Shown here: in pieces, positions 15,228 through 19,713 of the stretch
Numbering within the stretch: the stretch's first letter is position 1
Layout: every line of letters begins with the position of its first letter
Source: QALR01 sp964466625
GTDB taxonomy: Bacteria; Bacillota; Clostridia; Oscillospirales; CAG-272
Direction of reading: 5' to 3'
Assembly (NCBI GenBank): GCA_964466625.1
Contig: CAYXQF010000035.1
Location: 1-19,713, forward strand
Length of the DNA: 19,713 nt
The notes under the pieces: generated by a model
The model's input: only the letters and a program-made list of their open reading frames with translations
Told to the model about the DNA's origin: nothing
Database searches by the model: none
Program-made: the position numbers and the translations under genes

Positions 15228-16163
15228 TTATTTTGCAACGTCTGCAGTTCTTGCAACGATGATGTTTACATAGGGGTTGTTGCCGTCAGTACCCTGAGAT
15301 TCGATGATGAGCGCGTCTTTGGAGGGGCTAAGACCGATCTGGGTTGCGTATGTGCCGTTGATGGTGCAAGCAGCATAGTCATCAAGGAGAGAAGGAAGTG
15401 TGTCTGCAGCGGTGGGGATCACTTCTACGTTGTAGAGGTAACCGGTGATGTCTTTCATTTCGGGGTTGTAGCCTGCAGCGGGATCTACGGTGATAAGACC
15501 TGCGGATTCCAAAAGCTTGAGCGCACGTGCAAGGTTGGTTGCATCGTCCGGAATACCGATCTTGATCTTATTGGTATCGGTTGCGAGTGCTTTGAGTGCA
15601 TCAAGATCTGCTGCTTTTTTGGAATAGAGAGAAAGGGGAGCGATGAGAGTATCGCCTACAACGGTGAGTTCGTAGCCTGCTGCATTAATTTCTTTCTGGA
15701 GATATGCTTTGTGCTGGAAGGCGTTGAGGTCGATTTCACCGTTTGCAAGAGCCTGGTTGGGAAGGTTGTATGCGGAGAATTCAACGAGTTCGATGTAAAT
15801 GCCTGCGTTCTGATCGTCAAGAACCTTCTGAACAGCGTTCCAGTGCTGGTTGGAAGAACCGCAAACACCAACTTTTACTACGGTTTTTCCGTCTTTGGAA
15901 GATTTGTAACCGTCGATTTCGCTAACGAGAGTTGCGGGATCTACGTCGAGAGCTTCATATTCGTATGCAGGAAAATATGCTTCTTTGTATTTTTCAAGCA
16001 TATAAACCGCAACGGTAGGTGTCTGGAATGCGTCTACGATAGTATCGCAAAGTTCGCTTGTGATCACGCTTTCTGTAGCGCCGCAAGAGGTGAAAGCGAA
16101 TGTGCCGATCGCGAGAACGAGGGCGAGGGAAAGGGTAAGAATGCGTTTGAAGGTGTTTTTCAT
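15228..16163 (-). CDS. metQ: Methionine ABC transporter substrate-binding lipoprotein
   Basis: A 311-residue NlpA/MetQ lipoprotein that binds methionine outside the membrane. The signal peptide ends in lipobox FTSC with the lipidated cysteine at residue 27. The core has VVKVGVCGSS near residue 95-104, IELVEFSAYNLPNQALANGE (about 124-143), the family hallmark NAFQHKAYL, and IGIPDDATNLARALKLLESAG. There are about 65 residues between the lipid cysteine and the first beta strand of the core, where usual MetQ proteins have about 10-15. This is a non-standard N-terminal insertion. AAAGGAG lies eight bases before the ATG. Gene order metN-metI-metQ supports the call. Confidence 0.93.
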   Translation of the reverse strand: MKNTFKRILTLSLALVLAIGTFAFTSCGATESVITSELCDTIVDAFQTPTVAVYMLEKYKEAYFPAYEYEALDVDPATLVSEIDGYKSSKDGKTVVKVGVCGSSNQHWNAVQKVLDDQNAGIYIELVEFSAYNLPNQALANGEIDLNAFQHKAYLQKEINAAGYELTVVGDTLIAPLSLYSKKAADLDALKALATDTNKIKIGIPDDATNLARALKLLESAGLITVDPAAGYNPEMKDITGYLYNVEVIPTAADTLPSLLDDYAACTINGTYATQIGLSPSKDALIIESQGTDGNNPYVNIIVARTADVAK

Positions 16164-16197
16164 GGTGAAATCTCCTTTGGGTTAATTATGTAAAATT

Positions 16198-16911
16198 TTA
16201 TTTTTTTACGTATGTTTTTTTGAAAAGACTGCGATTTGTCGTCTTTTTTGCGAGGAAAGAGCCGATACCCTGCAGGATACAAACGAAAATGAGAAGAACG
16301 ATCACACAGACGTTTACGATATCCTGATGGAATTGGTTTTGTCCATAGCTGATGGCGAAGCTGCCAAGACCGCCTGCACCAACGGCACCTGCCATTGCAG
16401 TAAGACCAACAAGGCTGATGGCGGTGATGGTGGTCACACGAACAAGCTCCGGAACTGCTTCGTGAAGATAGACACGGAAGATGAGTCCGAAAGTGCCGCT
16501 GCCCATGCTTCTTGCTGCTTCGATCTTGCCGGGGTGAACGTTGGCAAGGGCATTTTCCACTTGTCTGGAGAAGAAGGGGACCGTACCGAAAATCAAAGGA
16601 ATGATCGCACCCTTCACACCGATCGCTGTGCCGATCATAGCTCTTGTGAACGGAATGAGGAAGATGAGAAGAATGATAAACGGAATGGAACGGAAAATAT
16701 TGATCGCCACGTCGATGACAAAGAAAACGGGGCGGCACGGCTTGATGCCGTCTTTTTTCGTCACGGTGAGGATCACACCGAAAACGATGCCGAGAACGAA
16801 TGAGAAGATTCCCGAAATGCAGAACATCACGAGCGTTTGCCAGCAGGCTGCCCAGAATTTATCAATGTAATCGAGCAGATTGGGAATGAGCTTTTCAAGA
16901 ATTTCCATCAT
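16198..16911 (-). CDS. metI: Methionine ABC transporter permease
   Basis: A 237-residue membrane permease for methionine. Hydrophobic segments lie at about 22-50, 62-88, 99-115, 162-182 and 198-220. The cytoplasmic EAA loop reads EAARSMGSG at 131-139 and contacts the ATPase. FRSIPFIILLIFLIPFTRA (73-91) and GAVGAGGLG (175-183) are typical of MetI. The ATG at 16911 follows GAGGTGA at six bases and overlaps the end of metN by 17 bases, indicating translational coupling. The gap to metQ is 34 bases. The C-terminal tail is strongly basic. Confidence 0.95.
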   Translation of the reverse strand: MMEILEKLIPNLLDYIDKFWAACWQTLVMFCISGIFSFVLGIVFGVILTVTKKDGIKPCRPVFFVIDVAINIFRSIPFIILLIFLIPFTRAMIGTAIGVKGAIIPLIFGTVPFFSRQVENALANVHPGKIEAARSMGSGTFGLIFRVYLHEAVPELVRVTTITAISLVGLTAMAGAVGAGGLGSFAISYGQNQFHQDIVNVCVIVLLIFVCILQGIGSFLAKKTTNRSLFKKTYVKK

Positions 16912-17974
16912 GTTCGATCACCTCCACTTTGACATTGCATTTTTTGAGATAAGAAACCGCGGCGGTCGTATTTTCTTCGCTGCCCGAAAGCACCGCGATC
17001 ATACTGCCGAGCTGACTGCCCTGGAGCATTTCCACACTCGCAAGGACGATATTCACATTCACGTTGAAGCGGCGCGAGATATCGGAAATGATCGCTTCGC
17101 CAACGCAATCCTTTTCAAACATAAGCTTGAGAAGCTTGTCACCGCCTGTGGTCTGCACGAGGGGCGAGCCCTTGCGAATGAGGCTGTGGATCTTATTGAG
17201 TGCGGAAGCGGAACCGATGAATTTCTTGGTGATCTCCATCTGGGGGTTGGCAAAAATGTCATAAACTTCGCCTTCTTCCACCACTTTGCCGTGTTCCATG
17301 ACAGCGACCTTGTGGCAAATGGCTTTGATGACTGCCATTTCGTGTGTGATGAGCACGATGGTGATGCCGAGCTTTTTGTTGAGTTGCTTGAGCAGATGCA
17401 AAATGGATTCCGTCGCATCGGGGTCGAGAGCGCTGGTTGCTTCGTCGGAAAGAAGTACTTTGGGGTTGTTTGCCAAAGCTCTTGCGATCGCAACTCTCTG
17501 TTTCTGACCGCCCGAAAGCTGAGAGGGATAAACGTCGATCTTGTCCGAGAGGTCAACGAGCTCGAGAAGCTCAATGACACGGTCATGGATCTGCTGTTTT
17601 GTCATGCCCGAATGCTTTAAGGGATATGCGATATTTTCAAAAACAGTGCTTCTGTCCAACAGATTGAAATGCTGGAAGATCATACCGATACCGCGGCGCG
17701 CACGGTTGAGTTCTTTGGTTTTGATGACGGTCATTTTGCCGTCTGCTGTCATTTCGGTGAGCTTGACACCGCCGACAGTGATACTACCCGAATCGGGGAG
17801 TTCCAAAAGGTTGATGCATCGAATAAGAGAGGATTTACCTGCGCCCGAATAACCGATGACGCCGTAAATTTCACCCTCACGAACCGTTAGGTTTACGTCC
17901 TTGACCGCTTCCACGTCACCGCTTTTGAGGTGATACGTCTTATTCAAATGCTGAATTTCGATCATGGTGTTCAC
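16895..17974 (-). CDS. metN: Methionine ABC transporter ATP-binding protein
   Basis: A 359-residue ATPase that powers methionine import. Walker A is GYSGAGKSS (41-49), the Q loop is Gln101, the signature is LSGGQKQR (153-160), Walker B is VLLSDEATSALD (173-184) and the switch His is 211. Residues about 270-359 form the C-terminal NIL/ACT-like domain, which in MetN senses methionine and shuts transport (trans-inhibition). I choose the GTG start at 17974 because AAGGAG (17989-17984) is nine bases upstream. The ATG at 17965 is the alternative, 18 bases from it. An out-of-frame ATG-GAA-AAG-TGA lies between. A Met-codon leader with terminator precedes the gene. Confidence 0.94.
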   Translation of the reverse strand: MNTMIEIQHLNKTYHLKSGDVEAVKDVNLTVREGEIYGVIGYSGAGKSSLIRCINLLELPDSGSITVGGVKLTEMTADGKMTVIKTKELNRARRGIGMIFQHFNLLDRSTVFENIAYPLKHSGMTKQQIHDRVIELLELVDLSDKIDVYPSQLSGGQKQRVAIARALANNPKVLLSDEATSALDPDATESILHLLKQLNKKLGITIVLITHEMAVIKAICHKVAVMEHGKVVEEGEVYDIFANPQMEITKKFIGSASALNKIHSLIRKGSPLVQTTGGDKLLKLMFEKDCVGEAIISDISRRFNVNVNIVLASVEMLQGSQLGSMIAVLSGSEENTTAAVSYLKKCNVKVEVIEHDGNS

Positions 17975-18010
17975 TTTTCCATTCTCCTTATGAATATTCA
18001 GCGTTTTCAC

Positions 18011-18039
18011 AAAAAAAGCGGAGAGCCTAAACTCTCCGC
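18011..18039 (-). terminator. Attenuator terminator in front of metN
   Basis: On the minus strand GCGGAGAG (18039-18032), loop TTTAGG (18031-18026), CTCTCCGC (18025-18018) and seven T (18017-18011) form a perfect 8-bp GC-rich intrinsic terminator. It lies between the leader ORF and metN, inside the leader transcript, so it must be bypassed for metNIQ to be expressed. Confidence 0.93.
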
Positions 18040-18077
18040 GTGAAAAACAACATAAAATAAAAATGCTATTTTGCCTG

Positions 18078-18179
18078 TCAGGCAGAGATTTCATCAATAT
18101 GGGCGTGAGTCATCATGCACATGACGCTCATCATGCACATCATCATATCCATCATCATTTTGGACTCACGAACGAACAT
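18078..18179 (-). CDS. Methionine-rich leader peptide of the metNIQ operon (33 aa)
   Basis: A 33-codon ORF starting at ATG 18179 and ending at TGA 18080-18078. AAGGAG lies exactly seven bases upstream. Twelve of 33 residues are Met; residues 8-23 hold eleven Met among sixteen, interrupted by Asp11, Cys15, Ser18, Val19 and Cys21. The end of the ORF (codons for Glu-Ile-Ser-Ala) contains AAATCTCTGC (18091-18082), which can pair with the terminator 5' arm GCGGAGAGTT (seven contiguous pairs including one G-T, then a mismatch and two more). Codons 4-6 (CGTGAGTC, 18170-18163) pair perfectly with GACTCACG (18111-18104) across the Met run. The inferred role is that ribosomes stalled for Met-tRNA leave the antiterminator free, while ribosomes reaching the stop mask it and the terminator forms. 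A Met/Cys/His metal-binding peptide is a less likely alternative. Confidence 0.85.
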   Translation of the reverse strand: MFVRESKMMMDMMMCMMSVMCMMTHAHIDEISA

Positions 18180-18219
18180 TGATAATCTCCTTGAATAAAA
18201 TTTCTAAATTGATGAATGT

Positions 18220-18249
18220 ATATTACCACATTGTTATAGCTTTTGTCAA
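18220..18249 (-). promoter_or_regulatory. Promoter of the metNIQ leader transcript
   Basis: On the minus strand the -35 is a perfect TTGACA (18249-18244) and the -10 is TAATAT (18225-18220), with an 18-base spacer and a TG just before the -10 (extended -10). The predicted start near 18213 lies about 34 bases before the leader ATG. I see no SAM riboswitch or T-box motif between here and metN. Confidence 0.8.
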
Positions 18250-18316
18250 TAGGGTTTTGGGATTTTCCGTAAATTTTTATTCATAATTTTCATAGAGGAG
18301 TTTTTTGGTGATTTCT

Positions 18317-18414
18317 TTATTTTTTCTCCTCGTAAAACATTTCGGCAGTCATTTTTGCGCATCGGCAAAGGGGCGAATATTTCCGTACCAGAGTTGTTCT
18401 AAGGTTTGTTTCAT
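18317..18414 (-). pseudogene. Small broken or frameshifted ORF (possible DUF6809-like N-terminus)
   Basis: ATG 18414, with AAGGA upstream, opens 21 codons beginning MKQTLEQLWYGNIRPFADAQK and stops at TGA 18351-18349. This start resembles the N-terminus of a family of small Firmicutes proteins with an LEQLYYGNI-P motif, which I associate with DUF6809; the family call is uncertain. Right at the stop is AAAAATGA: one extra A would continue the frame for eleven more codons (MTAEMFYEEKK) to a TAA at 18319-18317. Either form is far shorter than the usual family length, so a decayed gene is likely, yet a good promoter precedes it. A short real peptide is possible. Confidence 0.45.
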
Positions 18415-18469
18415 AAAAATATTCCTTTTGCTTAGATTTCTCTTGCGCATTTTTATCACACTTCAACGG

Positions 18470-18497
18470 ATTATATTTTGCGATTGACTGATATCAA
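18470..18497 (-). promoter_or_regulatory. Promoter upstream of the small broken ORF
   Basis: On the minus strand the -35 is TTGATA (18497-18492) and the -10 is TATAAT (18475-18470), with a 16-base spacer. It lies between the terminator of the GDPD-like gene and the small ORF at 18317-18414. Confidence 0.6.
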
Positions 18498-18510
18498 AAC
18501 ACCATATCCT

Positions 18511-18553
18511 AAAAAATAAAGACACTCACCTTGGAAACAAAGCGAGTGTCTTT
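18511..18553 (-). terminator. Intrinsic terminator of the second GDPD-family gene
   Basis: On the minus strand AAAGACACTCGC (18553-18542) pairs with GTGAGTGTCTTT (18529-18518), twelve pairs with one G-T, followed by TATTTTTT (18517-18511). On the plus strand it is flanked by a shorter T run. Confidence 0.9.
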
Positions 18554-18559
18554 TGCTAT

Positions 18560-19222
18560 TTAAAATCCTTGAATCTCTTTACGCAGCTTCATGGCAAGCA
18601 TCGGTCTTCTGGTGGTGATGTTGGAAACGCCCATTTTGAGGAAAAGGCGCAGGAAATATTCTTTGTCTACCGTCCATGCGGAAAAACCTAAGCCGTTTTC
18701 GCCAAGCTTTTTGTTGTTTTCTTCTGTGATCATGCAGTAAGCGACGTTCAAAAATGGGCTGCCGTCTTGCTTATTTGCGGCGATGCCGTCGTCAATTTCC
18801 TGCCCGGGCCACATACTGCGCCACATATCGCCACCGAGCGAGAGCGCGAGCGCACGGTCGTTATTGCAAGCGCCTGTGAAAATAATTCTTTCACAAAGTC
18901 CGAATTCTTTTGCCAGCGCCATGACATATTCTATCAGACCTTCGGTTTTGACATCAATGTTCATGTGCAGATTTTCTGCAGGTGCCACAAGTGCAAAGCA
19001 TTCACGCAAGGTGGGACATTCTTCAGCATTTTCAGGTACGTCATGCGAAAGGCGCAATATACCGTCTACATGACGAACGTCCACTTCGATCATTTCCGCA
19101 CCGCTGGCAATGGCGGCATTTATGTGCTCGATACTGTTGGGGGGTGTTTCTTCACAACCCGAATGGGCTGTTATCACGGTTTTACCCAAAGCCCAAACCT
19201 CTGCGGGTGAATAACGTTTCAT
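18560..19222 (-). CDS. Divergent glycerophosphodiester phosphodiesterase family protein
   Basis: A 220-residue soluble protein of the GDPD TIM-barrel family, without a signal peptide. The metal-binding residues are visible: Glu46 and Asp48 in GAEMIEVDVRHVDGILRLSHD, with His60. PPNSIEHINAAIASG (27-41) matches the PENSLEAF region. However, the usual HRG motif reads AHSG (19-22), so the catalytic Arg is replaced by Ser21, and the VELK strand is NIDVK (88-92). The protein is shorter than the 246-residue homologue at 9476-10216. It may have changed substrate or lost part of the activity. GGAGG lies seven to eight bases before the ATG at 19222. It is monocistronic by its own terminator, with no clear promoter seen. 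Confidence 0.82.
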   Translation of the reverse strand: MKRYSPAEVWALGKTVITAHSGCEETPPNSIEHINAAIASGAEMIEVDVRHVDGILRLSHDVPENAEECPTLRECFALVAPAENLHMNIDVKTEGLIEYVMALAKEFGLCERIIFTGACNNDRALALSLGGDMWRSMWPGQEIDDGIAANKQDGSPFLNVAYCMITEENNKKLGENGLGFSAWTVDKEYFLRLFLKMGVSNITTRRPMLAMKLRKEIQGF

Positions 19223-19249
19223 TTCGTTACCTCCGTTCTAACGATTTTT

Positions 19250-19268
19250 CTCCCGAAGGGAGTTTTTT
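19250..19268 (+). terminator. Short hairpin with T run, opposite strand to gdpD-like leader
   Basis: CTCCC (19250-19254), GAA loop, GGGAG (19258-19262), TTTTTT (19263-19268) looks like a small plus-strand terminator, but no plus-strand gene precedes it. On the minus strand the same stem lies in the leader of the GDPD-like gene. Confidence 0.35.
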
Positions 19269-19280
19269 CAGCTAATAAAT

Positions 19281-19327
19281 AAAGTTCCCACAAACCTTTT
19301 GTTTCAGGCTGTGGGAACTTTTTCTTT
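19281..19327. terminator. Strong inverted repeat / intrinsic terminator
   Basis: AAAGTTCCCACA (19281-19292) and TGTGGGAACTTT (19310-19321) form a perfect 12-bp stem with a 17-base loop. The T run is better on the plus strand (TTCTTTT) than on the minus strand (ATTTATT). It probably terminates the minus-strand gene that ends at 19410. Confidence 0.8.
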
Positions 19328-19394
19328 TATTCTTATCGAAAAATTGTGCCACTGCTACACATCATTTCAAAACGGAAATGTGACAACAGGGGTG

Positions 19395-19407
19395 CAGGCA
19401 CAGCCTG
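19395..19407. repeat. Single short hairpin after the rightmost gene
   Basis: CAGGC (19395-19399), ACA, GCCTG (19403-19407) is a 5-bp perfect hairpin with a three-base loop, two bases after the stop codon of the minus-strand gene. Its form matches the clusters at 10257-10313 and 12731-12798. Confidence 0.5.
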
Positions 19408-19409
19408 AC

Positions 19410-19713
19410 TTATTTTGCGCTTTCTTCGATAGCAACCGCAACCGCAACAGTCATACCAACCATGGGGTTGTTACCTGCGCCGATGAGACCCATCATTTCT
19501 ACGTGAGCAGGAACGGAGGAAGAACCAGCGAACTGCGCATCAGAGTGCATACGACCCATAGTGTCGGTCATACCGTAAGAGGAAGGACCAGCAGCCATGT
19601 TGTCGGGGTGGAGGGTACGGCCTGTACCACCGCCGGAAGCAACGGAGAAGTAGCTTACGCCGTTTTCGTTACACCACTTCTTGTAGGTACCTGCAACGGG
19701 GTGCTGGAATCTG
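19410..19713 (-). CDS. C-terminal end of a thiolase-fold protein, tentatively glycine/sarcosine/betaine reductase component C (GrdC-like)
   Basis: The last 100 codons of a gene that enters from the right edge. The visible part has SVASGGGTGRTLHPDN (residues about 24-39 of the fragment), then MAAGPSSYGMTDTMGRMHSD, PAHVEMMGLIGAGNNPMVG and a final AVAVAIEESAK. The GGGTGRT turn and the conserved end resemble my recollection of the C-terminal part of GrdC (component C beta subunit, thiolase-like), which makes acetyl phosphate in Stickland glycine reduction. Codon use is strongly biased, suggesting high expression. No grdD follows, which weakens the call. The true identity needs the upstream sequence. 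Confidence 0.45.
   Translation of the reverse strand, partial: RFQHPVAGTYKKWCNENGVSYFSVASGGGTGRTLHPDNMAAGPSSYGMTDTMGRMHSDAQFAGSSSVPAHVEMMGLIGAGNNPMVGMTVAVAVAIEESAK

Noticed and set aside
17971..17985. A four-codon ATG-GAA-AAG-TGA upstream ORF just before metN.
   Set aside because: The ATG is too close to AAGGAG to be used well. The in-frame GTG at 17974 has the right spacing, so the mini-ORF is most likely a coincidence.
18099..18182. Plus-strand 27-codon His-rich ORF that looks like a histidine-operon leader peptide.
   Set aside because: It is the exact antisense of the Met codon run (CAT is the complement of ATG, in the same register). It has no good ribosome binding site, no promoter in place and no his genes downstream. 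The minus-strand ORF has all of these elements in front of a methionine transporter.
17974..18213. SAM riboswitch or Met T-box upstream of metN.
   Set aside because: I looked for the S-box conserved stretches and for a GGGTGG-type T-box sequence between the promoter and metN and found neither. The space is filled by the leader ORF and terminator.

Overview
The window reads as a stretch of a low-to-mid GC Firmicutes (Clostridia-like, probably gut-associated) chromosome. The evidence is a seryl T-box leader, HPr kinase/phosphorylase, a YybS/GdpP pair, DUF421/DUF4363 genes, strong AGGAGG-type ribosome binding sites and TTGACA/TATAAT promoters. I see no rRNA, tRNA, CRISPR array, insertion sequence or prophage.

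Layout. On the minus strand, 1-394 is the start of serS, preceded by a T-box leader and promoter (474-737). On the plus strand follow a URO-D-family protein (873-1886) and an oligopeptide-type lipoprotein (2085-3905), ending in a bidirectional terminator. Two minus-strand membrane genes (DUF421/YetF and DUF4363, 3931-5035) lie back to back with a plus-strand run hprK-yybS-gdpP-gdpD (5236-10216), which ends in a strong terminator. The minus strand then carries a FeoA-FeoB fusion (10319-12604), a YdcF/SanA-like protein overlapping mgsA (12795-13860), an M20 amidohydrolase (13968-15158) and metQ, metI and metN (15228-17974). Beyond these are a small broken gene with its own promoter, a second GDPD-family gene (18560-19222) and the 3' end of a gene tentatively assigned to the glycine reductase GrdC family.

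The most interesting element is upstream of metNIQ. A promoter (18220-18249) drives a 33-codon ORF (18078-18179) with an excellent ribosome binding site and 12 Met codons, 11 of them within 16 consecutive codons. It is followed by an intrinsic terminator (18011-18039). The last codons of the ORF can pair with the terminator's 5' arm. This is the layout of a ribosome-mediated attenuator that senses methionyl-tRNA in front of a methionine importer, where Firmicutes usually have a SAM riboswitch or a T-box.

Other structures worth a look are clusters of short perfect hairpins directly after three minus-strand stop codons, a long two-part hairpin in the hprK leader, and a dyad around the -10 box of the oligopeptide-binding gene. 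The genes combine nutrient import (peptide, methionine, iron), carbon control (HprK, methylglyoxal synthase) and c-di-AMP turnover (GdpP).
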